From SAR202 cluster bacterium bin90 (GTDB lineage Bacteria; Chloroflexota; Dehalococcoidia; Lucifugimonadales; JADFKI01), in contig MPND01000019.1 in assembly GCA_002238855.1 (NCBI GenBank), forward strand, positions 1-64,000: a stretch of DNA of 64,000 bases, read 5' to 3'. The notes under the pieces are model-generated. The model saw nothing but the letters and a program-made list of their open reading frames with translations. It did not search any database and had not been told where the DNA came from. The translations under genes and the position numbers were made by a program. Numbering within the stretch: position 1 is the stretch's first letter; each line of letters begins with the position of its first letter. Positions 26,077 to 35,363 of the stretch are shown one piece after another.

Positions 26077-27345
26077 ATGACCAAACCTCAATCCCCATTC
26101 CCCCTATCCGCCGCACGCGCCCTCGCACTCCACACGCAGGCACTCGACACACCCCCGCCTGACTCTACACCCGGCATAGACGCCATCTTCGACACCGTTG
26201 ACCGCATCGGCTGGGTGCAGCTCGATACGCTCCAGATGGTCCGCCGCAGCCAGTACGTCGCGCTTTGGAGCAGGCTCGGCCCCTACGACACCGCCGACTT
26301 CGACTACCTCACATTCGGCAATGGCGGCATCGAAGGCACCAACGACCGCCGCCTCTTCGAGTACTGGATGCACGCCGCTTGCATCATCCCGCTCTCGCTC
26401 TACCGCTTCACCATCCCCACGATGCAAGGCCACAAGTACAGGCAGGGCAGGCGCCGCCGCGAATGGCTTGAAGACCCCGCGAACACCGAACTGCTGGACT
26501 CCGTGCTGGAGCATGTGCGCGAGAACGGCTTGGCGCGCTCCGCCGACTTCGAGCGCACGGACGGCAGGCGCGGCACCTGGTGGGACTGGAAGCCCGCCAA
26601 GATCGCGCTGGAGCACCTGTACAATACCGGCGAACTCACCATCACCAACCGCGTCAACTTCCAGCGCATCTACGGCATCACCGATACCGTATTGCCAGAC
26701 TGGGTTGATACAACGCCGCCAACCGAGGAAGAAGCATACCTGACGCTCCTCGACAAGTCCGCCCGCGCCCTCGGCATCTGCGCGCCAATGCAGGTTCCCG
26801 ACTACTTCCACATGAAGCGCACACCCGCCAGGCCTCTGGTACAGCGCATGGTTGACGAAGGTACACTCGTCCCCGTCAATGTAGAGTTCAACGACGGCAC
26901 CACCACCGAGCAGGTAGTCCACCGCGCCAACCTGCCGCTGCTTGAACGCGCAGCGGATGGCGACATAGCCCCAGGCCACACCACATTCTTATCCCCCTTC
27001 GACAGCCTCTTCTGGGCGAAGGGCCGCGACACGCAGTTCTGGGGCTTCCAGCAGATTCTCGAAGCGTACAAGCCGGCGCCCCAGCGCATCTGGGGCTACT
27101 TTAGCCTCCCAATCCTGCACAACGATCGCCTCGTCGGACGCTTCGACCCTAAGCTCGAACGCCGCGAAGCCACCCTCCGCCTAAAGCACCTCCACCTCGA
27201 GCCGGGCGTCCAGCCCGACGACGACCTCGTCTCTGACATCGCCGCGGCTATGCGCAGCTTCATGGCATTCCACGACGCCACCGACCTCGTTATTGAGCAA
27301 AGCAAGCCCCGCGGATTGCGCCGCAAGCTCCTCAAGGCAATGTAG
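26077..27345 (+). CDS. YcaQ/AlkX-like winged-helix DNA glycosylase (HTH_42 family)
   Basis: The product (422 residues) matches the HTH_42 family. An N-terminal winged-helix region is followed by WVQLDTLQMVRRSQYVAL, which holds the Gln-x-Asp catalytic motif of the YcaQ branch. LFEYWMHAACIIPLSLYR and a C-terminal domain ending near RFDPKLERREATLRL follow. E. coli YcaQ unhooks interstrand crosslinks and removes bulky N7-alkyl adducts; the same chemistry is expected here. No Shine-Dalgarno sequence is visible before ATG 26077, so the mRNA may be leaderless. The tRNA-Leu gene follows about 80 bases downstream. Confidence 0.85.
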   Translation: MTKPQSPFPLSAARALALHTQALDTPPPDSTPGIDAIFDTVDRIGWVQLDTLQMVRRSQYVALWSRLGPYDTADFDYLTFGNGGIEGTNDRRLFEYWMHAACIIPLSLYRFTIPTMQGHKYRQGRRRREWLEDPANTELLDSVLEHVRENGLARSADFERTDGRRGTWWDWKPAKIALEHLYNTGELTITNRVNFQRIYGITDTVLPDWVDTTPPTEEEAYLTLLDKSARALGICAPMQVPDYFHMKRTPARPLVQRMVDEGTLVPVNVEFNDGTTTEQVVHRANLPLLERAADGDIAPGHTTFLSPFDSLFWAKGRDTQFWGFQQILEAYKPAPQRIWGYFSLPILHNDRLVGRFDPKLERREATLRLKHLHLEPGVQPDDDLVSDIAAAMRSFMAFHDATDLVIEQSKPRGLRRKLLKAM

Positions 27346-27427
27346 CCGGAAAACTGTGTGGGAAGCAGTAACCCCTATGCTATAATTTACCCACCACAGG
27401 CGCCCAGCCGCCCATGCTCTCTCGCGT

Positions 27428-27512
27428 GGGGAAGTGTCGGAATTGGCAGACGAGCATGATTTAGGATCATGTGCCGAAAGGCGTGGGAGTTCGAGTCTCC
27501 CCTTCCCCACCA
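27428..27512 (+). tRNA. tRNA-Leu (anticodon UAG)
   Basis: GGGGAAG (27428-27434) pairs with CTTCCCC (27502-27508), with discriminator A and an encoded CCA. The anticodon stem CATGA/TCATG holds the loop TTTAGGA, giving UAG, which reads CUN leucine codons. A long variable arm follows, and the T arm is GGGAG-TTCGAGT-CTCCC. A TATAAT box lies about 40 bases upstream at 27381. Confidence 0.97.
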
Positions 27513-27614
27513 CTTGCGCATACACATTCCTCCCGAACACCGCCCTCGCCATCAGCCATAAATCACCAAGGTAGTCGATATGAAGCAACTCGCCCGTTAA
27601 CGCTGCTACAACGA

Positions 27615-28568
27615 CTACCCCAACGTGGCCCCCCCGACTTCTACCCGCGCTCGCCCAGGAAACACCGGCTGCGTCCAGGCACTCGGTCCGGACGACGACA
27701 CCACCGTGGCGCGGACGTAGGCTTCTTGCCCGTCGGTCTTGTACTCGGCAGTGGTGCCGATGCTTTCGGAGAGCAGCGTGCCGTTCTCGCCGGTGAACCG
27801 GGTCGTGTAAATGAAGTCGCGCTCCTGTTCTACCTCTAGTTCAATGCCCTCAGCCGAGCATTCCAGTCGAGTTAGTTTCACGCCGGTCGATGCGTAGAAC
27901 TTGCCCGACGCCAGGCCATCCACGATCGCGTCCTGCGTCAGTTCGTCGGCCTGCACCATTACCCATCCGCGACCCGGATTCGACAGCCACGGCGCAAAGT
28001 CGTGGTAGTTGTGCGAGTCATCGGTAGCCACGCCGAAGATCACACGTCCTGCCGTGAGCACGCCGTCCCAGATAGCTTCGTATGACGGCTTGTCGGGAGC
28101 GCCGTGGATATTAGCGGCAGGGTGTCCGTTGAACACCTCCAGCAGACTCGCCCCTTCCACACGACTAATCTCGCGGTGATCGAACGCCCACCCGAAGTTC
28201 GGGTGGTTTATGGATGCAATGCCTCCTGCTTCAACTATCGCGTCCACATTCGCCTGCAGTGTTGGTACTACGCCGCCGGCATCGATAGGTTCCACCACTC
28301 GTGAAATCCCCACTCCGTTGATATGCACAGGCGTATCGCCTGCATTGAGTCGCAAACTGACCTCCTCGCCGGGCACCATCAAGGGCCTGCGAAAACGACG
28401 GCGGCCCCCGCCATAATCCAGCAGCGTCAGGTGGTTATGGTCGCTCAGCACCAGGAAATCGTAGCCGTGCCTCCGGTACCAGCTAACGACCATGTACGGG
28501 TCCTCGTCACCATCCGATCTATTCGTATGCGTGTGGATATTTCCCTTGAACCACTGCGCTCTGTTCAT
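27615..28568 (-). CDS. PHP-domain metallophosphoesterase (CehA/McbA-like)
   Basis: The protein (317 residues) carries the PHP metal-binding motifs: KGNIHTHTNRSDG (about residues 8-20), LVLSDHNHLT, ASINHPNFGWAF, and a late GVATDDSHNYHDF. The family hydrolyses phosphoesters; some members also hydrolyse carbaryl or signalling nucleotides. The residues suit a di- or tri-nuclear metal site. It stands alone on the minus strand, convergent with the tRNA gene. There is no signal peptide, so it is cytoplasmic. Confidence 0.87.
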   Translation of the reverse strand: MNRAQWFKGNIHTHTNRSDGDEDPYMVVSWYRRHGYDFLVLSDHNHLTLLDYGGGRRRFRRPLMVPGEEVSLRLNAGDTPVHINGVGISRVVEPIDAGGVVPTLQANVDAIVEAGGIASINHPNFGWAFDHREISRVEGASLLEVFNGHPAANIHGAPDKPSYEAIWDGVLTAGRVIFGVATDDSHNYHDFAPWLSNPGRGWVMVQADELTQDAIVDGLASGKFYASTGVKLTRLECSAEGIELEVEQERDFIYTTRFTGENGTLLSESIGTTAEYKTDGQEAYVRATVVSSSGPSAWTQPVFPGRARVEVGGATLG

Positions 28569-28763
28569 TCCTCCCGCCTTTCACTGAGACCCTTGGGCCT
28601 CGCAAGACGAGCCCTTACCACATGCGCCCAGCAGACTTAAGCAGTAAGACAGCAAGCCTGTTAGATAGAATGCGCTGCCAGCGCACCATGAGCCGGGACT
28701 TCGGATGTTCTTAATTCCAGTATGGTGAAAGTTCCATCACGCTAGTGTCAGCATGTAGAGCAT

Positions 28764-30251
28764 TCACCGCACCGCATACCCCGCCGCCTGCGCACCCGCA
28801 ATCCGCCCGAACACCGCCCCTGCCATCAGCCCTGACCCACCCGGATAGTTATTGTAGAATAGCCCACCCGTCAGCTCGCCTGCAGCGTACAGCCCCGGTA
28901 TCGGCGCGTCCTCCGTATCTATCACCTGCGTCTGAGCGTTTATCTTCAGCCCACCGAATGTGAAGGTAATGCCACACGTCACCGCGTAGCCCATGTACGG
29001 CGGCTCGTCCAGTTCCAGCGCCCAGTTGGATTTCGGCGGCTCGACGCCCTCAGTTCGCTTCCCATCCAGCGCCGTCGGGTTGTACTCACCCGGCTGCACC
29101 GCCGCGTTATACTCCGACACAGTTTGCGTCATTGCCTCCACATCGATCCCAAGCCCGTCCGCAAGTTCCTCGATGGTATTCGCCTCAACCACCGACGCCT
29201 GCGGTATGAAATACTCGTCGCGCAGCAGGTGCTTAGTCTTCTGGTCGAAGAGCTGGAACGCCACCCGCTGCGGCTGCGCCAGTATCTCCTTGCCGTACTT
29301 CGCATACGTGTAGTTCCTCAGATCCGCCCCCTCGTCCACGAAGCGCTTGCCCTCCACATTCACAATCAGCCCGAACGGGTACGAATGCTTCTGGAACAGG
29401 TCCGCGATGTTGCGGTCGCCGAACGCAGGCGCGTTCATGTCCCACGCCACCGCATGGCAGCCGCTCCAGTGCCCGTACGACTGCGCGCCGATGTCCAGCG
29501 CCATCTGTATGCCGTCGCCCGTGTTGAACTGCGTCCCTCGTACCTTAGCCAGCTCCCAGCCCGGCCCCAGGTAGCGCGTCCGCATCTCCGTGTTGGACTC
29601 GAAGCCGCCGCACGCCAGCACCACCGCCTTTGTCTCGATCTCGCGAAAGCCATCCGCATCCCGCACGGTCAAGCCTGTGATGCTCCCCCGGCTGTCCGTG
29701 GTAAGCGCATGCGCCTTCGTGCCGTAAAGCACAGGCACGCCCTTGCGCTCAAGAATCTCGAACTCCTGGTCCGTGAGCCCCTGTCCCGCACCGACCGCCT
29801 CCACGATCAGGCCCCCCCAGAAGCGCAATATACCCTCGTGCATGAACGCCTGCCTGCCGTACGCCAGAATCCAGCGCACACCCTGCTCCTGCATCCACTT
29901 CATTGCCGGGTACGATTGCGACACCAACACCTGCGCCAGTTCCGGGTCGGACAGCCCTTCCGTAACGCGCATCAGGTCATCGTAAAACTGAGCCTGCGTG
30001 TACCGCCCCACATCGATGTTCTCGCGCTCCTCCTCTCCGATCTCCGGGATGATGCCAAGAATATCCTCGATGCCATCGTATGCAAAGCGGAACAGCCCGC
30101 CCGTAAAGAAGGAATTACCACCACGCAAGTACTCTGGAGCGCGCTCAAGCACCAGTACCGAAGCACCCTCGTCCGCCGCCGCCATCGCCGCACAGAGCGC
30201 AGCATTCCCCGCGCCCGCTACCACTACATCGTATCGTTCATTCGCAACCAT
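28764..30251 (-). CDS. FAD-dependent dehydrogenase, TcuA/fumarate-reductase flavoprotein family
   Basis: The flavoprotein begins with YDVVVAGAGNAALCAAMAA (FAD-binding) and GGNSFFTGG, a marker of the tricarballylate dehydrogenase (TcuA) branch. It ends with GLYAAGELTGGLFYNNYPGGSGLMAGAVFGRIAG. It should oxidise a di- or tricarboxylate or a steroid-like ketone; there is no heme or FeS partner gene nearby. ATG 30251 is chosen (495 residues), because GAGGT sits six bases upstream of it but directly abuts the earlier ATG 30257. Confidence 0.87.
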   Translation of the reverse strand: MVANERYDVVVAGAGNAALCAAMAAADEGASVLVLERAPEYLRGGNSFFTGGLFRFAYDGIEDILGIIPEIGEEERENIDVGRYTQAQFYDDLMRVTEGLSDPELAQVLVSQSYPAMKWMQEQGVRWILAYGRQAFMHEGILRFWGGLIVEAVGAGQGLTDQEFEILERKGVPVLYGTKAHALTTDSRGSITGLTVRDADGFREIETKAVVLACGGFESNTEMRTRYLGPGWELAKVRGTQFNTGDGIQMALDIGAQSYGHWSGCHAVAWDMNAPAFGDRNIADLFQKHSYPFGLIVNVEGKRFVDEGADLRNYTYAKYGKEILAQPQRVAFQLFDQKTKHLLRDEYFIPQASVVEANTIEELADGLGIDVEAMTQTVSEYNAAVQPGEYNPTALDGKRTEGVEPPKSNWALELDEPPYMGYAVTCGITFTFGGLKINAQTQVIDTEDAPIPGLYAAGELTGGLFYNNYPGGSGLMAGAVFGRIAGAQAAGYAVR

Positions 30252-30464
30252 CTGCATACCTCTGGACTCTCGTCATACGATTCATTCACAGCAGGATTCT
30301 TAGTCTGCATCGCGGCGCATTGTATCATTCACGGGAGTATCGTTCACAGGCGCCTCGTTCCACGATACTGCAGCGACGCAGATAGACCATCCTACCTAAA
30401 CCTGCCAGTAATGAAATCTACCAGCCACCACTCGAAAACCGTCCGTCAATCCGCTCACTTTTGC

Positions 30465-30493
30465 TTGACACAATACATAGCTCTATGTATAAA
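30465..30493 (+). promoter_or_regulatory. Sigma-70-type promoter with an embedded palindromic operator
   Basis: TTGACA (30465-30470) and TATAAA (30488-30493) are separated by exactly 17 bases. The spacer and part of the -10 box form the perfect palindrome ATACATAG-CT-CTATGTAT (30473-30490), where a dimeric repressor could block RNA polymerase. It lies 46 bases upstream of the PPC/LRR gene. Confidence 0.8.
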
Positions 30494-30538
30494 TTTTCTA
30501 CCATAACAAGACATCCTGACACAGAATGAGATTCACAT

Positions 30539-33004
30539 ATGATAGCCATCCGCGCCACCGCATTTATCCTCACCGTGACACTTACGGTCATTGCGTCACT
30601 GAATATTTCTCCCACTGCCGCCGCGCAGGCCGATTGCGTACAGTCCCTTACCACGACGACGGTGGAAGAATCCTGGAACACTGGCTGTACATCCGAAATA
30701 GCGGCTCCCAGCGGGAGCGGCGACAGGTACGCACGCTTCTTCACCTTCACGCTCGACGCCGACTCCGATGTAACGATCAACCTTAGCTCCACGACGGACA
30801 CCTACCTCTATCTCCGCAGGGGAACTTCGACAGACGGCTCTGCACTTCACGAAAATGACGACCACAACTATCCCGCCTCAACCGATTCGCGCATAGCCGA
30901 AAGGCTAGTAGCTGGTGACTACACAATAGAAGCCACTACTTACTACGCGGGCAGAACAGGCACGTTTACGCTTACTCTGAGCTCAACTCCCGTGTCGGAT
31001 ACGGACCCGCCCGATCCAGACCCCACACCCACCACCCCAGAATGCCTCGCCCCACTGCCCGACAGCATGACCGTCGCCGGCAACTGGACCACCAGCTGCA
31101 CTTCGGATATAGCAGCACCCAGCGGGAGCGGCGACAGGTACGCACGCTTCCACACCTTCACACTCGACTCCGAGTCCGACGTAACGATCAACCTTAGCTC
31201 CACGACAGACACCTACCTCTACCTCCGCAGCGGCACATCGGCCGAGGGTTCCGCGCTCCACGAAAACGACGACTACAACTATCCCACCACTACGGACTCG
31301 CGCATTGAGGAACGGCTCGACGCGGGAACCTACACCATCGAATCAACCACTTTCGCGGCGGGCACAACAGGCAGATTCACCCTCACAGTGACCGTCGCGC
31401 CGGTATCGGACACGTCAACACCTGAGCCACCCGACACACCCGACCCAACACCCGGTGATCCCACTTCTCCGCTCCCAGCCGGATGTACCCTGCAGACCTT
31501 CAGCGGTACTTCCGTTGACGATTCCTGGTCCAGCGACTGTGTCTCCCGGAACAGGACGGACAGGGGTACGCATTATGCAAAGTTCTTCAGTTTCACAGTT
31601 AACACGAGGACGACGGTCGATCTGATACTCGAATCGAGGACCGACCCGTACCTGAACCTCATCGACGCCGAAGGTAACATCATCGAATTCAACGACGATG
31701 ACACCACCTTCAACCCAGGCTCGACGAACTCCGGTCTCAGAGTAATACTTGACTCCGCAACATACATCGTCGAAGCGACCACATACGACGGTTCAGACAC
31801 AGGCGACTTCACGCTGACTATCACACAGCCCGAACTCGCCGCCCTCCAGGCGCTCTACAATGCCACAGAAGGCTCGAACTGGACGAATAGCGACAACTGG
31901 CTCACAAGCGAGCCGCTTTCCGACTGGCACGGAATTCAGACCGACGATGAAGGCCGCGTGACCGAAATCTACCTTATCGGCAACAACCTCGACGGCGAGA
32001 TCCCTTCCGAGCTCGGAGGTCTTTACCAGCTCGAAGGGCTATACCTTGCGAGGAACGAGCTCTCGGGATCCATCCCGGCGGAACTCGGTGACCTGTCAAA
32101 TCTCAACACCCTCATGCTGTTCAACAACGAGCTGACGGGCGCGATACCCCATCAACTTGGAGACTTGGGCAGTCTTGAGGTCATCCACTTGAGCAATAAC
32201 CAGCTCAGCGGCAGAATACCCAGCCAGCTCGGCAACCTTGAAAACCTCAGAAGGCTGCACCTCACCGTCAACGAACTGAGCGGCAACATACCCACATCGC
32301 TGGGCAGCCTGACCGAGCTCCGCCAGCTCTCCATCGCCGCAAACGACCTCACCGGCTCCATTCCAGCTGGAATCGCGGACCTGACGAAACTTACTCACAT
32401 CTACCTCTGGAACAACGACCTTTCGGGAGGAACCTTCGTCAGCGACCTGGACAAGCTCACCAACCTGCAGTGGCTCGACATCGGCGGCAACCGCATAGAC
32501 GGCGACGACATTCTTGCCGAAATTGACGCGCTCACCGAGCTGACTGGCCTCGGCATACACGACAGCGACCTAAGCGACTCCGACCTTCAGGACAGCATGG
32601 ACGATCTGAAAGCCCTCGACCTCGAGTTTCTGAATATCCGCAGCAACGGGCTTGACGACCTGCAAACGCTGTCACAGATATCAGACATAACCACAATCCA
32701 GCGTCTAGCCATTAACGACAACGACTTCAGTGGCGAGTTGCCGAGCAGCATGACGAACCTAACTCTAATGCGTCTCTTCTACTTCCACGACAATGGCGGC
32801 CTCTGCGCCCCAACGGACGACGACTTCCAGGACTGGCTGGATGGCATCAACGATGTCAGAAAGGATGACAATTGCACCAGCGGCAACGCGAACAGCGCGC
32901 CGAGTCCGTCATTCATCGCATCCGGCCAGGTCGGGGCAATACAGTCCGCACCCACGGACGCCAACCTAGAGGACAGCGTGTCTTTGCAGAACCTCCAACA
33001 ATAG
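30539..33004 (+). CDS. Secreted protein with three PPC-type domains and leucine-rich repeats
   Basis: The precursor (821 residues) has a signal peptide (cleavage near AAAQ-AD, residue ~31). Three beta-sandwich repeats of about 115 residues follow (about 35-145, 170-275 and 300-405), each with SGSGDRYARF(F/H)TFTLD or a related strand and ending in an xxYTIExTT(Y/F) strand. This is the bacterial pre-peptidase C-terminal type. A cap (ALYNATEGSNWTNSDNW) then leads into about nine leucine-rich repeats of the form LxNNxLSGxIPxxLGxL. There is no membrane anchor or sortase motif, so it is probably released or held non-covalently. A role in binding surfaces or proteins is likely. A strong promoter and a terminator make it a single-gene unit. 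Confidence 0.87.
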   Translation: MIAIRATAFILTVTLTVIASLNISPTAAAQADCVQSLTTTTVEESWNTGCTSEIAAPSGSGDRYARFFTFTLDADSDVTINLSSTTDTYLYLRRGTSTDGSALHENDDHNYPASTDSRIAERLVAGDYTIEATTYYAGRTGTFTLTLSSTPVSDTDPPDPDPTPTTPECLAPLPDSMTVAGNWTTSCTSDIAAPSGSGDRYARFHTFTLDSESDVTINLSSTTDTYLYLRSGTSAEGSALHENDDYNYPTTTDSRIEERLDAGTYTIESTTFAAGTTGRFTLTVTVAPVSDTSTPEPPDTPDPTPGDPTSPLPAGCTLQTFSGTSVDDSWSSDCVSRNRTDRGTHYAKFFSFTVNTRTTVDLILESRTDPYLNLIDAEGNIIEFNDDDTTFNPGSTNSGLRVILDSATYIVEATTYDGSDTGDFTLTITQPELAALQALYNATEGSNWTNSDNWLTSEPLSDWHGIQTDDEGRVTEIYLIGNNLDGEIPSELGGLYQLEGLYLARNELSGSIPAELGDLSNLNTLMLFNNELTGAIPHQLGDLGSLEVIHLSNNQLSGRIPSQLGNLENLRRLHLTVNELSGNIPTSLGSLTELRQLSIAANDLTGSIPAGIADLTKLTHIYLWNNDLSGGTFVSDLDKLTNLQWLDIGGNRIDGDDILAEIDALTELTGLGIHDSDLSDSDLQDSMDDLKALDLEFLNIRSNGLDDLQTLSQISDITTIQRLAINDNDFSGELPSSMTNLTLMRLFYFHDNGGLCAPTDDDFQDWLDGINDVRKDDNCTSGNANSAPSPSFIASGQVGAIQSAPTDANLEDSVSLQNLQQ

Positions 33005-33030
33005 GACACTGTCAATACTGCACTCAGATT

Positions 33031-33066
33031 GCCGCCGGTGTTCATGAGCATCGGCGGCTTTGTGTT
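33031..33066 (+). terminator. Rho-independent terminator after the PPC/LRR gene
   Basis: GCCGCCGGTG pairs with CATCGGCGGC around TTCATGAG, followed by TTTGTGTT. It lies 27 bases after the stop codon. Confidence 0.85.
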
Positions 33067-33132
33067 AAATTAATAGGGATAGTGAAATGCCCAACCATCC
33101 ATTACACAGACTTCAGCAAGCAAGGATGTTGA

Positions 33133-34497
33133 ATGACCACGCACGCACCCCACTCCCACGGACACGCCGAACACAAGCACACTGAGCACGCTCCAAGACA
33201 CGCCGGTGGGCACAGCCACCGCCACTACGGCGAAGCCATGCTCAGCGTTGAAGAAGCCCTCGAACGCATTCTGCGCCACTTCACGCCACTGGAATCCCAG
33301 CACACACCCCTGCTCGAAGCAATCGGGCAGGTGCTCGCCGAGGACGCACTCGCAACCCACGACATCCCGCCGCTCGACAACTCCGCGATGGACGGCTATG
33401 CACTGCAAGCTGCCAACGCCCACGGAGCGTCCGCTGACAACCCCATAACCCTTAGCGTCGCTGGCGCAGTCGCAGCCGGCGAACTCCCCACTGTCGCCGT
33501 TACTCCGGGCAAAGCGGTCCGCATAATGACCGGCGCGCCCGTTCCCGATGGCGCAGACGCCGTTGTTCCCTTCGAAGACACCGACGAGATGCAGCGCCGT
33601 GCCGACGGCACACCCCTCACAGAAATCGCCATCCGCTACCAGGTCTCCGTTGGCGACGACATCCGACCTGCCGGACAGGACGTCCGCAAAGGTGATCGGG
33701 TCCTGCAAGCTGACACAATGCTCCGCCCCTCCGAAATCGGCGTACTCGCATCCCTCGGCTACAAATCCGTAAGCGTCTTCCGCCGCCCCGTCGTAGCCAT
33801 CCTCGCTACCGGCAACGAACTCCTCGAACCCGGCGACCCCTATCAGCCCGGCATGATCTACAACAGCAACACATACAGCATCGCGGCCAGCGTCACACGC
33901 TACGGCGGCGTGCCCAAGCTCATCGGCATCGCCCGCGACAACCTCGACTCCATGAACGCCAGCCTGCAAGACGGTCTCGACTCCGATATGCTCGTAACCT
34001 CAGCAGGCGTCTCCAAGGGCGACTACGACATGGTCAAGGACGTCCTCGCCCAGCACGGCGAGATAGACTTCTGGTCCGTGCGAATGCGCCCCGCCAAGCC
34101 CCTCGCATTCGGCGTCCTCAACGCCGGTGAGAACAGAAAGGTCCCACTCCTCGGACTTCCCGGCAACCCCGTCAGCGCACTCGTCGCATTCGAGCAGTTC
34201 GGCAGAGCTGCCATCCGCCGCATGCTCGGCAAGCCCGACGCTCCCACGCCCACCATAACCGCCGTCCTCGACGACCCCATCCACAACACCGACAGCCGTC
34301 GCGTATATGCACGCACCGTTATTCGCCTCGAAAACGGCGTCTATCGCGCATCACTCACCGGCGACCAGGGCTCCAATCTGCTCACATCGATGGCGCGCGC
34401 CAACGGCTTGGCAATCTGTCCCGAAGATGTCCCCGTCAAGCAGGCCGGCGAGACCGTCCAGGTCCAAATGCTAGACTGGACAGAGGAAACCTTCTAG
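33133..34497 (+). CDS. moeA: Molybdopterin molybdenumtransferase MoeA with histidine-rich N-terminal tail
   Basis: From residue ~37 the protein is a standard MoeA: PPLDNSAMDGYAL, VRIMTGAPVPDGADAVVPFEDT, GDDIRPAGQDVRKGD, ATGNELLEPG, TSAGVSKGDYDMVK and LLGLPGNPVSALVAFEQF. It inserts molybdenum into adenylylated molybdopterin. The first ~32 residues contain 11 histidines in HxH and HSHGH-like groups, as in metal-storing tails of nickel chaperones. AAGGAT upstream of ATG 33133 supports that start over Met36, which lacks a site. No other molybdenum cofactor gene lies in the window. Confidence 0.92.
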   Translation: MTTHAPHSHGHAEHKHTEHAPRHAGGHSHRHYGEAMLSVEEALERILRHFTPLESQHTPLLEAIGQVLAEDALATHDIPPLDNSAMDGYALQAANAHGASADNPITLSVAGAVAAGELPTVAVTPGKAVRIMTGAPVPDGADAVVPFEDTDEMQRRADGTPLTEIAIRYQVSVGDDIRPAGQDVRKGDRVLQADTMLRPSEIGVLASLGYKSVSVFRRPVVAILATGNELLEPGDPYQPGMIYNSNTYSIAASVTRYGGVPKLIGIARDNLDSMNASLQDGLDSDMLVTSAGVSKGDYDMVKDVLAQHGEIDFWSVRMRPAKPLAFGVLNAGENRKVPLLGLPGNPVSALVAFEQFGRAAIRRMLGKPDAPTPTITAVLDDPIHNTDSRRVYARTVIRLENGVYRASLTGDQGSNLLTSMARANGLAICPEDVPVKQAGETVQVQMLDWTEETF

Positions 34498-34535
34498 CTT
34501 GATACGCTTCTCCGCCTTTCCCGCCTCATTCTTTC

Positions 34536-34560
34536 GTCATTCCTGCGGAAGCAGGAATCC
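34536..34560. repeat. Dispersed hairpin repeat GTCATTCCTGC/GCAGGAAT (second copy)
   Basis: ATTCCTGC and GCAGGAAT pair around GGAA in the gap after moeA. The stem is identical to that of the copy at 8801-8825 and only the loop differs. Confidence 0.75.
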
Positions 34561-34620
34561 AAAGGTCGCCCGACCGGCCCCTGAAGAGGTGATTTTGCGC
34601 CTCTGGATTGCCGTCATTTC

Positions 34621-34650
34621 TTGACTTATACCCGCGAAATAGTCTATATA
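34621..34650 (+). promoter_or_regulatory. Probable sigma-70-type promoter
   Basis: TTGACT (34621) and TATATA (34645) are separated by 18 bases, 64 bases upstream of the small unknown gene. GGAGG lies just before that gene's TTG start at 34714. Confidence 0.6.
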
Positions 34651-34713
34651 CCCTCATGCAAACAGCCAATTAGGCGAGTGGACTGCACAATCGGATAACA
34701 CGGAGGAATACCC

Positions 34714-35160
34714 TTGACCACTGAAGACCTTACCCAGCAGAACGATGAGACCGAAAGCTACCGCATGTTCGTCATATCTGAAAAGCAGGCGGAGCTGATT
34801 GGCGCGTCACTGCCCCTCATGATAGCCAATCGGCTCGGCTATATGGACAGGCAGGCGCTCGAAGAAGAGCCTACCGCCGACTCGGACATCGGACTCTACA
34901 TCGACCTCATCGTCAGCAGCAGCAGCAACGACGCCGACTACCTGTTGCCCGACACGCCCATCAAGGAAGCCCTCTTTCGCATCATCCTGGCCAACGGCAA
35001 CAAACCCATGGACGCTGAGCAGATCAGCGAAATCCTGACTGAACGCTGGGCAATGTCCGCATACCCCCGCAGCCTATCCCCCCACGTAATCAACCGCCTC
35101 CTCGAAAACAGCGGCAACTACTGCATCGTCCCCCTTCCAGACCCCGACGACGAGGCATAA
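34714..35160 (+). CDS. Unknown small protein with a possible winged-helix C-terminus
   Basis: I do not recognise this 148-residue protein. The N-terminal half is acidic and soluble. The C-terminal part (about residues 88-145: PIKEALFRIILANG, MDAEQISEILTERW, then a helix and a short NYCIVPLP strand) has the helix-helix-helix-wing rhythm of HARE-HTH-like winged helices. That suggests nucleic-acid or polymerase contact, but weakly. The start at 34714 is TTG, supported by GGAGG a few bases before it and a promoter at 34621. The frame stays open beyond its TAA stop; see the next entry. Confidence 0.6.
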   Translation: MTTEDLTQQNDETESYRMFVISEKQAELIGASLPLMIANRLGYMDRQALEEEPTADSDIGLYIDLIVSSSSNDADYLLPDTPIKEALFRIILANGNKPMDAEQISEILTERWAMSAYPRSLSPHVINRLLENSGNYCIVPLPDPDDEA

Positions 35161-35346
35161 TCATCACCAACCAATGGGTGGCTGGCAGGCCTCGTGGTAG
35201 GCGCAATCGGCTTGGTTGTGTCAGCGGCGGCGTTCATCATAGCCGTTTGGCAGATTAGAAAGATACGATCCTCTGCCGAATGCGCCAAGGCCCACATCGC
35301 CGAAGAAAGTCTCGATAACCTACTCCAAGAACTACAGCGCATCTAG
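35161..35346 (+). other. Open single-membrane-helix frame directly following the TAA, possible small gene or remnant
   Basis: In the same frame as the preceding gene, 61 sense codons follow its TAA and encode a hydrophobic helix (GLVVGAIGLVVSAAAFIIAV). A basic WQIRKIRSS border and an amphipathic helix (EESLDNLLQELQRI) follow. There is no ATG; GTG at 35194 would give about 50 residues. The composition is that of a real membrane-anchored coil. It could be a small GTG-start gene, a decayed gene, or an extension reached by readthrough. Confidence 0.4.
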
Positions 35347-35363
35347 AGGACCTGGGCGACTTC

